Assembly: GCF_019749375.1 (NCBI RefSeq)
Contig: NZ_JACWFE010000016.1
Coordinates: 1 to 64,000 of the forward strand
Origin: Bacillus sp. S/N-304-OC-R1
GTDB lineage: Bacteria > Bacillota > Bacilli > Bacillales > Cytobacillaceae
DNA: 64,000 nucleotides
Direction: 5' to 3'
Under the pieces are notes generated by a model that ran no database searches, had not been told where the DNA came from, and saw nothing but the letters and a program-made list of their open reading frames with translations. The translations under genes and the position numbers were made by a program. Shown one piece after another: positions 38,033 through 46,886 of the stretch. Each line of letters starts with the position of its first letter. Position 1 is the first letter of the stretch.

Positions 38033-38665
38033 ATGAATGAATATTTGTCGTTAAAAGACCATGTATATAATTATATCGTTGAGCAAATTAATAGCGGGAA
38101 TTTAATTGCCGGCAAAAAGGTTAATGAAACCGCGATATGTGAAAGTTTAGAAGTAAGCAGAACACCAGTTAGAGAAGCGCTCATCCAGCTTTCCTCAGAA
38201 GGCCTATTAGAAAATGTCCCAAGAAAAGGCTTTGTGATAAAAAGACTTTCTAAGGACGAAGCGAAAGAAACGTATTTTATGATTGGGGCATTGGATGGAT
38301 TAGCAGCTTCACTGTCTGCTCCGCTATTAACGGAGAAGCATATAAAGGAAATGGAATTCTATATCCAGAGCATTGATCTTGCCATAGATACAGGAAATTA
38401 CCATATGTATCATAAAATGCAGGAAGCTTTTCATGATGTTTATCTCTCAGTCTGTCCCAACAAGAGCCTGGTAACCCTTCTCTCCCAATTAAAAAAGAAA
38501 TTCCTGAAAAACTTCGATGATTCCGACAAGGAAAGGCTTCTGCAAACGAATCATGAACATAGGAAGATGATGGAACTTTTTAGAAATGTGGATTGTGCTG
38601 AATTAGAGAGGTATATGAAAGAAGTGCATTGGAATATAGAGAAAACCGAGATCATACCGCTATAG
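38033..38665 (+). CDS. GntR-family (FadR/FCD subgroup) regulator
   Basis: This 210-residue regulator has the winged helix KDHVYNYIVEQINSGNLIAG, VNETAICESLEVSRTPVREA and LIQLSSEGLLENVPRKGFVI, followed by an all-helical FCD-type effector domain. It precedes an M20 amidohydrolase/MFS/M20 set on the same strand and likely senses their substrate (inference). GAGG lies upstream of the ATG. A terminator at 38686-38722 separates it from the next gene. Confidence 0.88.
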   Translation: MNEYLSLKDHVYNYIVEQINSGNLIAGKKVNETAICESLEVSRTPVREALIQLSSEGLLENVPRKGFVIKRLSKDEAKETYFMIGALDGLAASLSAPLLTEKHIKEMEFYIQSIDLAIDTGNYHMYHKMQEAFHDVYLSVCPNKSLVTLLSQLKKKFLKNFDDSDKERLLQTNHEHRKMMELFRNVDCAELERYMKEVHWNIEKTEIIPL

Positions 38666-38685
38666 AAATAGAAATATTTAGAAAC

Positions 38686-38722
38686 AACGATTCTGTTATA
38701 AAAGACAGAGTCGTTTTTTTTA
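38686..38722 (+). terminator. Terminator of gntR
   Basis: AACGA-CTGT pairs with ACAG-TCGTT followed by a run of T. Confidence 0.8.
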
Positions 38723-38881
38723 TTAAAATTTTAAAAATATAATATACAATATACAATATTTAATATAAAATATAAAAAAGTTCGCGAATTTGTTATTAAA
38801 CTTGTGAAAAAAGTCGGTTTCCAAGCGCTGTAAAATAGTTTATTAAGTTTTGAAATAGCTAGTGTTAGGGGATTGAAAACA

Positions 38882-40003
38882 TTGGAAAGTAGAAATTTTG
38901 AATTAGCCAAACATTTACGTCATGAATTACATCAACATCCAGAACTCTCCAATGAGGAAGTATGGACAAAGCAACATCTAATCAACTTTTTGAAAACGAA
39001 TACAAAACTAGAAATTATCGACAAAGGTACTTGGTTCTATGCTGCATACCGTGCCGGTGAAGATAAAAAGAATCTAGCATTTCGTGCAGATTATGATGCT
39101 CTTCCAATGGATGAAGGCATTAATCTCCCACATGGTTCTCAATTCGCCGGTAAGGCCCATAAATGTGGGCATGATGGTCACGTAGCAACTTTAGCAGGAT
39201 TTGCTCTTGAAATCGATCAGAATGGAGCTGATCAAAACATCTTTTTCCTCTTCCAGCCAGCTGAAGAAACCGGAGATGGAGCTATACAATGTATTGATTT
39301 AATCAAGGAAGAACGCATCGACGAAATTTTCGGATACCACAACATGAGCGGCTTGCCTTTCAAGTCTGTCGGTGTCATCGATGGAACAGCTCATTGTGCA
39401 TCGAAAGGAATGACCATTAGTATGGAGGGTTCCCCTGCTCATGCCAGTCAGCCTGAAGATGGGAGAAATCCTTCACTTGCCATTGCAAACGTAATTAGTG
39501 CCATTTCAGACTTTACCTCTCCAGATAAAAACAAAGGGCTAATCCTTTGCACGGTTGTTCAGGTCGCAATTGGAGAAAGAGCCTTCGGATTATCTGCGAG
39601 TAAAGGAGACTTACTCTTAACCATTCGTGCCCTATACGAAGATGAAATGGATCGACTTCAAAAAAACCTTGAAGATCTTGCTAAAGCTCAAGCAGAGGAA
39701 TTTGGTTTGAACGTAAGCTTTTCTTACAACGACGAATTCCCTGAAACGGTAAACCATAAAGAGAGCACTGATAAAATCCGTCAGGTCGCAGAAGCAAAAG
39801 GAATGCAATTACTTGAGCTAACTGAAGCTTTCCGTGCTTCAGAAGACTACGGCCACTATACAAAATTAACAAAGGGGTCCTATTGCTACATTGGAAATGG
39901 GGAGAACCATCCCCAAGTACACACGTATGAGTACGACTTCCGTGATGAACTCATTGAAATTGGTGTTGAGCTTTTCAAAGGACTGGCTGAAATGCAGTCA
40001 TAA
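38882..40003 (+). CDS. M20 amidohydrolase (N-acyl amino acid hydrolase-like)
   Basis: This metallopeptidase-like enzyme of about 373 residues has HELHQHPELSNEE, the metal motif HKCGHDGHVATLAG, FQPAEETGDGA and YHNMSGLP, and a dimerisation domain (GSPAHASQPEDGRNP). No ATG is available; TTG at 38882 (GGGGA 9 bases upstream) or TTG at 38873 is the start. It is predicted to remove acyl groups from amino acids or to cleave related amides. It clusters with an MFS carrier and a second M20 enzyme. Confidence 0.85.
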   Translation: MESRNFELAKHLRHELHQHPELSNEEVWTKQHLINFLKTNTKLEIIDKGTWFYAAYRAGEDKKNLAFRADYDALPMDEGINLPHGSQFAGKAHKCGHDGHVATLAGFALEIDQNGADQNIFFLFQPAEETGDGAIQCIDLIKEERIDEIFGYHNMSGLPFKSVGVIDGTAHCASKGMTISMEGSPAHASQPEDGRNPSLAIANVISAISDFTSPDKNKGLILCTVVQVAIGERAFGLSASKGDLLLTIRALYEDEMDRLQKNLEDLAKAQAEEFGLNVSFSYNDEFPETVNHKESTDKIRQVAEAKGMQLLELTEAFRASEDYGHYTKLTKGSYCYIGNGENHPQVHTYEYDFRDELIEIGVELFKGLAEMQS

Positions 40004-40093
40004 TTTTATTATCCTATCCTCTATTAAGAGTCATAAGCGCTTCTAGAGGGATGCAGATAATCAATACAATAATAGAAAATGGAGGATTGTGAA

Positions 40094-41368
40094 ATGAATA
40101 AAAAAGGCGGTATTTTTTACGGTTGGTGGATGTTACTTGCAGGCTTTATGATTATGACTTTTTTATATGCTCCAATCGCAAACCTAATCTCTCTTTTTAC
40201 TAAGCCTGTTACAGAAGAGCTTGGATTTGGACGAGCTGAGTTTACATCGTATTACACGGTTATGGCTACAACTGCCATGCTTGTAGCTCCAATCGCGGGG
40301 AGATTAATCAAGAAGCTGAATATTAAAGTATATATGTCCATCTTTACTCTTCTAGGTGCTGGGGCGTATATTGGCTTTTCTTTTGCCACTGAACTTACTC
40401 ATTTTCTTATCTTTGCAGTACCAATGGGTATGGCACTTGCAGGTGGTGGTTTAATTCCTGTATCTGTTCTAATCACAAACTGGTTTAATGCAAAACGCGG
40501 ATTAAGCTTAGGAATTGCTTTATCGGGAACTGGTTTCGGTGCTATGATTATGAGTCCTATTGTGACTTGGATGATTACAGCACATGGTTGGAGAACGGCA
40601 TATTTAATGATCGGAATTTTAATTGCGGTCGTTATTATTCCGCTGACTTTATTCGTTATTAAATTAAGCCCAGCTGATAAAGGTCTACTGCCACTAGGCG
40701 CAGAAGAGACTTCAAAAAGTACATCTGAGAAAGAACTCGTAGGATTAACACAAAAAGAAGCATTCAAATCCGTATCATTTTGGATTCTTTGCTTAGGATT
40801 TGTAGTAGGTGGAGTTGTTGTAAATAGTATGATTCTGCACTTAGTCCCTTATTTAACGGATCTAGGTACCCCACCACAACAAGCTGCTTTAATGCTATCA
40901 TTGGCTGCATCCATGGTAATCGTTGCGAAACTATTAATTGGAAGATTATATGACAAACTAGGATTACTTAAAACTCTGACGTTTATCGTTGCTTCCGATG
41001 TCATCTGTTTTCTATTCTTAATGAAAGGAAACCTATTAATCCCAGGCATCCTTTACACTGTATTTTCAGCATTAGGCTCAACGGCCGTTACGGTCACACC
41101 TGCTTATCTGACAGCAGCCCTTTTCGGTGAGAAAGAATACAGTTCAAAATACGGAGTCGTATCTTTATTTACATCTTTAGGTGCGGCTATTGCTCCAATC
41201 GTAACAGGATTTATTTATAATATTAATCATACGTATGGATTAATGATAAAAATGTTAATTGTTCTTGCGGTTGTAGAATTTATCTTATTCTTCGTTGCTA
41301 TTAAAACAAAACCAAAGTTTAGTACAGATGATGCAGATTTAGATCCTGTACATCAAGAAGCTGTATAA
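40094..41368 (+). CDS. MFS transporter, OFA (oxalate/formate antiporter)-like
   Basis: This 424-residue carrier with 12 helices begins GIFYGWWMLLAGFMIMTFLY, typical of the OFA/monocarboxylate branch of the MFS. GLSLGIALSGTGFGAMIMSP and the cytoplasmic loop after helix 6 are present. The ATG at 40094 follows GGAGG by 8 bases. Between two M20 hydrolases it probably imports their substrate or exports the released acid (inference). Confidence 0.87.
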   Translation: MNKKGGIFYGWWMLLAGFMIMTFLYAPIANLISLFTKPVTEELGFGRAEFTSYYTVMATTAMLVAPIAGRLIKKLNIKVYMSIFTLLGAGAYIGFSFATELTHFLIFAVPMGMALAGGGLIPVSVLITNWFNAKRGLSLGIALSGTGFGAMIMSPIVTWMITAHGWRTAYLMIGILIAVVIIPLTLFVIKLSPADKGLLPLGAEETSKSTSEKELVGLTQKEAFKSVSFWILCLGFVVGGVVVNSMILHLVPYLTDLGTPPQQAALMLSLAASMVIVAKLLIGRLYDKLGLLKTLTFIVASDVICFLFLMKGNLLIPGILYTVFSALGSTAVTVTPAYLTAALFGEKEYSSKYGVVSLFTSLGAAIAPIVTGFIYNINHTYGLMIKMLIVLAVVEFILFFVAIKTKPKFSTDDADLDPVHQEAV

Positions 41369-41453
41369 CAACGATTATAAAAAAAGATCTAAAAATAATA
41401 ACAAATACTCTGCCTAAAAGGCAGGGTATTTTCCAATGAGAGGAAGGAATAAC

Positions 41454-42677
41454 ATGGTTAATTTTTTTGAGGAATCTAAGAAGCATGAAGAACAAATTAT
41501 TAAAGATCGCCGTTACTTGCATCAACATCCAGAACTTGGTTTCGACCTTCCGAACACTCAAAAATATATCCGACAACGCTTAGATGAAATGGGGATTGAA
41601 AATAAGCCGTGCGGTGTTGTTCCAGAAGAGATTACAAAGAAATATAAGAAAGCTGGATTTGGCGAACAAACAAATTGTACAGGTGTTGTCGCTACTATCG
41701 GCAAAGGTGAACCTTGTATCCTCCTTCGTGCCGATATGGATGCCCTCCCACTTGAAGAAGAATATGAATCCGAATATAAATCGAAGTTTCAAGGAAAAAT
41801 GCACGCTTGCGGCCATGACTCTCACGTCGCCATGCTATTAGGTGCTGCCCAAATGTTAAAAGATCATGAAGACCAACTGCAAGGAACTGTAAAATTAATG
41901 TTCCAGCCAGGTGAAGAATGGGGATATGGTTCTAAGTTAATGATTGATGATGGATTACTGCAAAATCCTAAAGTAGACGCAGCGTTTGGGATTCACATTA
42001 TGCCTGACCAAGAAGCTGGCACGCTATCCGTACACAAAGGAACATTAACACAAGCCATGGACACGTATATTGTAGAGATTCAAGGAAATGGCGGGCATAG
42101 CTCACAGCCACATAAAACGATTGATGCCAATATGATCATGAATCAACTATATACAAGCTTAAACTTACTATATACTCGTGAAGTGGATCCACGAGCTAAT
42201 GTAACATTCTCTGTTGGGGCCATGAGCGGTGGTACTGTGACAAATATTATTCCTGACAAAGCCGTTTTACAAGGAAATATGCGCAGCTATGACCAACAAT
42301 CAAGAGATCATATGTGCAAACGAATTCCAGAAATGATTGATCATGTCGCGAAAGCATGGCGTGGAGATTATAAAATTTTTGATTTCCATACACCAACTAC
42401 TAGTAATGATGCAGCATTTATTGATGAAATTACGCCTGCATTAGAAGCTATTATGGGAAAAGAAAATATTACCGATCTTGGACCATTGAGCGGATCAGAA
42501 GATTTCTCTCACATCTCACAAGCCGTTCCTTCCGGATTCGTCGTTCTAGGTACTGGCAAAGAAGGAGAGCCACCTGTACACAACCCTCGCATGTATCAGA
42601 ATGAAGATATTTTCAAATATGGTGCTGCGTTACATGCTAATGTGGCGATGGAATGGTTAAAAGCACAACATAAATAG
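41454..42677 (+). CDS. M20 amidohydrolase 2
   Basis: This enzyme of about 407 residues has YLHQHPELGFDLPNTQKYI, the metal-ligand motif HACGHDSHVAMLLGAAQML, FQPGEEWGYGSKLM, GIHIMPDQEAGT and GNGGHSSQPHKTID, as in amidohydrolases acting on N-acyl or aminobenzoyl amino acids. The ATG at 41454 is 5 bases after AAGGA. It differs clearly from the enzyme at 38882, so the pair likely covers two steps or two substrates. Confidence 0.88.
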   Translation: MVNFFEESKKHEEQIIKDRRYLHQHPELGFDLPNTQKYIRQRLDEMGIENKPCGVVPEEITKKYKKAGFGEQTNCTGVVATIGKGEPCILLRADMDALPLEEEYESEYKSKFQGKMHACGHDSHVAMLLGAAQMLKDHEDQLQGTVKLMFQPGEEWGYGSKLMIDDGLLQNPKVDAAFGIHIMPDQEAGTLSVHKGTLTQAMDTYIVEIQGNGGHSSQPHKTIDANMIMNQLYTSLNLLYTREVDPRANVTFSVGAMSGGTVTNIIPDKAVLQGNMRSYDQQSRDHMCKRIPEMIDHVAKAWRGDYKIFDFHTPTTSNDAAFIDEITPALEAIMGKENITDLGPLSGSEDFSHISQAVPSGFVVLGTGKEGEPPVHNPRMYQNEDIFKYGAALHANVAMEWLKAQHK

Positions 42678-42708
42678 AAGAAGCACGTCTTCCCTTCTTC
42701 CATAAAAG

Positions 42709-42743
42709 GTGGCCAACCTCCCAATGTACTGGGGGCTGGCCAC
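42709..42743. terminator. GGTGGCC-type hairpin after M20 amidohydrolase 2
   Basis: GGTGGCCAACCTCCCA pairs with TGGGGGCTGGCCAC around a 5-base loop. No T-run follows; it is one of the related hairpins in the window and sits between convergent genes. Confidence 0.55.
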
Positions 42744-42916
42744 ACTAGTCCTCGAATTGAGTTATTGGTTCGTCTTATACACTGATAAGTCTCCCTGCAT
42801 TAATGGTGCTTCTCTACTTGAAATATTTACAGTACATATGATATTACATAAGTAACTTGCATCATAACCTCCCCCTATTCATGTTAATTCACGAATCACA
42901 GGCTTTTTAGAGCCAT

Positions 42917-43255
42917 TTATTGCTTCCAATATAGTAATAAGATCATATTAATACAAACTAGAATGGTAAAAGTCTTGAACAAACTCTGATGTCCAGATGA
43001 ATATAGTGCATACCCACCGAGACCAAAAACAATTAATTCCATAATTATTCTCAATGTTAATGGAAGCTGATAGGCAGAATTTGGCGCAATAAAAGTCCCC
43101 CATACAATGATTACAAGGATTGGAACCCCGATTCCCAAACCGAATTTAATCATGAAAGAACTCTTATATTGAAATCCCCAGTAGCCAATTGAAATTAGGA
43201 CACTTAATTCCAACATCAGTCGTAGCAGCAAGTTTGCATTTTTAATTAATAGCAT
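42917..43255 (-). CDS. YrdB-like membrane protein (DUF2568)
   Basis: This 112-residue protein has four predicted helices and the family pattern LLRLMLELSVLISIGYWGFQ, then IVVWGTFIAPNSAYQLPLTLR-like sequence (WGTFIAPNS visible). The ATG at 43255 has AAGGGG 7 bases upstream. Function is unknown for the family. It is monocistronic. Confidence 0.8.
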   Translation of the reverse strand: MLLIKNANLLLRLMLELSVLISIGYWGFQYKSSFMIKFGLGIGVPILVIIVWGTFIAPNSAYQLPLTLRIIMELIVFGLGGYALYSSGHQSLFKTFTILVCINMILLLYWKQ

Positions 43256-43358
43256 TATTTTTCCCCTTTCCATGCAGATTGCATAGCGTTCTATCTTTCT
43301 AAATTGAATTTTGATTCATTTTCTATTCTCATGTAATTCATATCAACCCATCCCCTTT

Positions 43359-44078
43359 TCAATCAATAGGCAAAAAGTAGAATGATAGGGCAGAAAAACT
43401 ATCAAATAAAACATGTACAAGGATAAGAGGAAAAAGACGACGGGTTCTTAAATAATAAATCGGGAGCATCACCATTGGAATTACTGTTAAAAAACGATAA
43501 AGAGAATATTGGAGATCGAGTGTGACCGGCAAAACGGTGTGCTGTAATGCCCAGAAAAACATTACGACGAAAATTGCAGCTACCTTGTTACTAAACAATT
43601 TCTCAAGTTTCGGTAAACAATATCCCATGTAAATCATTTGCTCCATAATTGCCCAACCAATCGGCCAGGCGATTACGCTATAAATCTCCCCCCACAACGG
43701 AAGGGGTCCTGCTAGGATAGGAGTAGTTAATTGCCCATATATAAGAAAAGAGACAAGAGTTCCCCATAACGCCGTTAACGGTAATACAATAATTAATAGT
43801 AGTCCTGCTTGTTTCAAATCTGTTTTTATCTTGATTTGTGAAAACCCGACTAAAGATTTTAAATCAGTTCCTTCTTTTTTCACTACCCATAACATTAGCG
43901 CCAAACATCCAATGTCAATTAATGTCCCGTAGACCGTCCACCATCTTCCTGCTTCTAAGTAATCTAAAGGCATGGATGAAAATGTTGACCCCCAGGAAAA
44001 AATCCCTTGAGACAATAGTGAAAGTATTGTGCGGCTTAACAAAACCAATAAAAGAATCCATACTTTCTGATTGCTCAC
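43359..44078 (-). CDS. CPBP-family membrane protein with degenerate catalytic motif
   Basis: This multi-helix protein of about 239 residues belongs to the CPBP/Abi glutamic-type protease family. The motif normally read as EExxxR appears here as EQMIYMG, so the second Glu and the Arg are missing. The later histidine motifs are present (FWALQH and HVLFD). It may be a non-proteolytic member. The GTG at 44078 with AGGAGG 7 bases upstream is chosen; the longer open frame would overlap the divergent TetR gene and lacks family similarity. Confidence 0.72.
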   Translation of the reverse strand: MSNQKVWILLLVLLSRTILSLLSQGIFSWGSTFSSMPLDYLEAGRWWTVYGTLIDIGCLALMLWVVKKEGTDLKSLVGFSQIKIKTDLKQAGLLLIIVLPLTALWGTLVSFLIYGQLTTPILAGPLPLWGEIYSVIAWPIGWAIMEQMIYMGYCLPKLEKLFSNKVAAIFVVMFFWALQHTVLPVTLDLQYSLYRFLTVIPMVMLPIYYLRTRRLFPLILVHVLFDSFSALSFYFLPID

Positions 44079-44202
44079 ATAATCCCCTCCTAACACAAAA
44101 TCTTTACTCTTAGTAAAATTTATTGTATTATTCAAAATATAAAACGGAATTGCTTCTTTGTAAAGTGACATTTTTTCAAAAATGCAGGATGGTGAACAAA
44201 AC

Positions 44203-44790
44203 ATGAGAAGAGAACAAAACAAGGAAAAGACGAAGAACATGCTTATTACATCAGCTATGGAACTATTTAAAATACAGGAATACCAAAAGACTACTATAGA
44301 CGAAATTGTAAAAAAGGCAGGTGTTAGCAAGCCAACCTTTTTTGCATACTTCCGATCCAAAGAACAAATTTTGTACGAATTTGATCTTAAACAACTGGAG
44401 AATTTTGAAATATACATGAAAGCTACAATGAATCAACAAGATGATATATTAAAAAACTTTATAAACTCCATTGTGAATATGGCAACAGTGTTACATACCA
44501 CACATATGTTCACTCAAAATATGATGCATTTAGTTACGATTAATGAAGAATATAAGGAATTACTTAGAAAGATGTTCAACTTATTTCAATCCATTACAGA
44601 AGAGGTGATCCAATACGGACAGCAACAATCTATGATAACCACCGACTTTACATCTGAGACAATATCTAAAGATATCAGTAATATTTACATTGGTTCTCTT
44701 GTTTCATGGGTAATAACAAATGGTGAGGAATCACTGGAATATTTACTAAGGAATACCTTAGATCATTATTTATCTGGAATATTATCCTAA
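44203..44790 (+). CDS. TetR-family regulator
   Basis: This 195-residue repressor has the N-terminal helix-turn-helix TTIDEIVKKAGVSKPTFFAY followed by FRSKEQILYEFD and an all-helical ligand domain. Divergent from the CPBP-like gene, which it probably represses. The ATG at 44203 is chosen (GGTGA 7 bases upstream); an in-frame ATG at 44182 lacks a site. The AraC-GyrI gene follows after 27 bases, so it may be co-transcribed. Confidence 0.88.
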   Translation: MRREQNKEKTKNMLITSAMELFKIQEYQKTTIDEIVKKAGVSKPTFFAYFRSKEQILYEFDLKQLENFEIYMKATMNQQDDILKNFINSIVNMATVLHTTHMFTQNMMHLVTINEEYKELLRKMFNLFQSITEEVIQYGQQQSMITTDFTSETISKDISNIYIGSLVSWVITNGEESLEYLLRNTLDHYLSGILS

Positions 44791-44817
44791 CAATAGAACT
44801 TAAGGAGTGGCTTTTCA

Positions 44818-45699
44818 TTGTCATATATTCCTTTCATTCAACGGGCGATCAATTATATCGAGGAAAATATCCGAGATGAAATCTCTATTGAAAAAGTTGC
44901 TTCACAAGCTTCTTATTCCTTATATCATTTTCATCGAATTTTCACCTCCGTTATGGGCTGTTCGGTTAAAACGTATATAAGGCGAAGAAGACTTACTAGC
45001 GCTGCATATGATTTAAATCAAACTAGTAAAAGAATCATTGATATCGCTTATGAATATGGATTTGAAAGTCAGGAATCTTTTACAAGGGCTTTCCAGCAGT
45101 TGTTTGGGGTTACACCTGGAAAGTATCGTATAGATAAACCTTACCTGGAATTTGTAGGTCCTCATGAGATTGAAGATGTTTTATCAGAAGAAATCAGGAT
45201 GACTCACAGCATTGTTAGAAGAGATCCGTTTTACGTAATAGGGTTGGAGAAGCAGCAGCTAGAAATTGCCGGCTCGGCTAATCGAGATGAGACGATTCAA
45301 TATCAAATTCCTGCATTATGGGATTCATTTCTATTACAAATGGACCAAATAGAGGGCAGGGTTGACCCTCAGGTGTCCTATGGAATTGGCCGTCCAACAG
45401 GGGGTGGCATTCATTTCTCCTATATCGCTTGCCTTGAAGTAGAATCACCTACTGTTCCTATTCCTCCAGGCATGATATGTTCTACTGTCCCTGGTGGCAC
45501 TTATGCCGTCTTTCCATATTATGGACCGTCACAAAACATCCCTAAACTAGCAAACTTTATTTACAGTTCATGGCTTCCAACTACTAACTTCCAATTAAAT
45601 TTTGGGGTTGAAATCGAGGTTTATAATGAAAGATGGAGCAATCCTAATGGTGATGAAATAGGTGTGGAAATTTGGGTCCCGATTAAAGACCCCTTTTGA
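44818..45699 (+). CDS. AraC regulator fused to a GyrI-like effector domain
   Basis: This 293-residue protein has an N-terminal double helix-turn-helix (ISIEKVASQASYSLYHFHRI; IIDIAYEYGFESQESFTRAF; GVTPGKYR). From about residue 120 it has a GyrI/SOUL-like small-molecule domain (VSYGIGRPTG, MICSTVPGGTYAVFPYYGP, VEIEVYNERW). Such fusions, like Rob or BmrR-type regulators, sense hydrophobic compounds. The TTG start at 44818 follows AAGGAG by 10 bases. A stand-alone GyrI-like gene follows downstream. Confidence 0.88.
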   Translation: MSYIPFIQRAINYIEENIRDEISIEKVASQASYSLYHFHRIFTSVMGCSVKTYIRRRRLTSAAYDLNQTSKRIIDIAYEYGFESQESFTRAFQQLFGVTPGKYRIDKPYLEFVGPHEIEDVLSEEIRMTHSIVRRDPFYVIGLEKQQLEIAGSANRDETIQYQIPALWDSFLLQMDQIEGRVDPQVSYGIGRPTGGGIHFSYIACLEVESPTVPIPPGMICSTVPGGTYAVFPYYGPSQNIPKLANFIYSSWLPTTNFQLNFGVEIEVYNERWSNPNGDEIGVEIWVPIKDPF

Positions 45700-45783
45700 T
45701 ATCGCAAAAAAAATCAAAAAATATCCCGGCACCTTCCAGTAATATAGAGGGGAATTACTAATAATTCTTTTATGGAGGTTTAT

Positions 45784-46257
45784 ATGGAAACAATGACATT
45801 CAAACTAGTTTCAAAAGAAGAATTTAAAGCCGTTGGTATGGAGCTTTCAGGGCCATACAGTGCGTTGCAACAAATTGGGCCACTATGGGGAGCCTTTGTC
45901 AGTCGAATTGAGGAAATTCATTCAAAGGTCAATCCAGAGGCAATGGAATCCATAGGATTAACAAAAGATCGTCCTACCGATTTTACTTATTATTCTTCAG
46001 TTGAAGTCTCTAAATTTAATGAGGTTCCAGAAGGCATGGTTGCTTTAACCATACCTGCAGCTACCTATGCTGTCTTTACTCATAAAGGTTCGACAGATAA
46101 GGTTGGGGATACGATAATCCATGCACGAAAAACCATTGTAGAATCGGGGTATAGTATTAAAAAGGATGCTTTTTGGTTTGAACTTTATGATAAAAGATAC
46201 AACCCAAATTCGGACCAATCTGAATTTGATCTATATTTCCCTATTTTAACGAATTAA
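45784..46257 (+). CDS. GyrI-like small-molecule-binding protein
   Basis: This 157-residue protein consists of a single GyrI-like domain (KLVSKEEFKAVGMELSGPYS, VALTIPAATYAVFTHKGSTD, FELYDKRYNP) without a DNA-binding part. GGAGG lies 5 bases before the ATG. It resembles the C-terminal half of the preceding AraC-GyrI protein, suggesting duplication and loss of the DNA-binding part, or a ligand-binding partner. Possible role in drug sequestration (inference). Confidence 0.82.
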   Translation: METMTFKLVSKEEFKAVGMELSGPYSALQQIGPLWGAFVSRIEEIHSKVNPEAMESIGLTKDRPTDFTYYSSVEVSKFNEVPEGMVALTIPAATYAVFTHKGSTDKVGDTIIHARKTIVESGYSIKKDAFWFELYDKRYNPNSDQSEFDLYFPILTN

Positions 46258-46322
46258 TTAGAAAGCCGACTCTTTCTTATGAAGTGCCCCTGTCAAGTAG
46301 ACAGTGGAATAATAAAAAGGAT

Positions 46323-46472
46323 TTAAGCGGCCTTAGCTCTATATTCCATAGGGCTAAGGCCGTTTAATCGTTTTTGATATCTTTCATGAGTATGGAAATG
46401 GATATATTCATCTATCGCATGAATAGCAATATGCTTAACCTTGAATCGAATTTGGCTTATTTTCGCCTCCTT
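46323..46472 (-). pseudogene. IS3-family transposase C-terminal remnant
   Basis: A minus-strand reading gives the C-terminal tail of an IS150/IS3-type transposase (DEYIHFHTHERYQKRLNGLS, then PMEYRAKAA and stop). An in-frame TGA lies upstream and no other part of the transposase is seen. The neighbouring TGTCTACTTGACAGGGGCAC (about 46287-46306) is probably the element's end. Confidence 0.8.
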
Positions 46473-46886
46473 TCAGAGTTTACACTTGTTTTAAAGATTT
46501 ATTCAAACTTAAAAAAAGATTTTCTCTACTTCCAATAAAGAATCTGATTTTTAACAAAGTGTACTGGACTGTTTCGTCTCGGCCCTGCTTATAGACTGTA
46601 TACCTTTAATCTTGGTTTAGAACTAAACCGATTCTTTCAATTTTTGTACAACTATTTCCACATGGTAATACCTCATATCTTACCTTCTCGTTTGGGTGTA
46701 TAATAAACTCTTACGTGATAAGCCCAAGTAAATATCATTTAATAACCTCATTTAATAAAGAAGGCCAAACTTCAATTTAACCCAATAATCGAATTACATT
46801 TTGCATAAAAAATAATTTCAAGATAGAAAATCTAGTCTAAATCTAGTAAGATATCCACATGTGACATTAAATAAGGGGATAAAAAA
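46473..46886. other. Intergenic region upstream of ABC-F gene
   Basis: About 410 AT-rich bases without a credible gene. Close to the ABC-F gene there is a direct repeat ATCTAGT-CTAA-ATCTAGT (near 46829-46846). A leader peptide or attenuator, frequent for ABC-F genes, was not clearly seen. Confidence 0.5.

Noticed and set aside
43359-44417. Longer 352-codon version of the CPBP-like protein
   Set aside because: It would overlap the divergent TetR gene; the GTG at 44078 has an AGGAGG site and the family similarity begins there.
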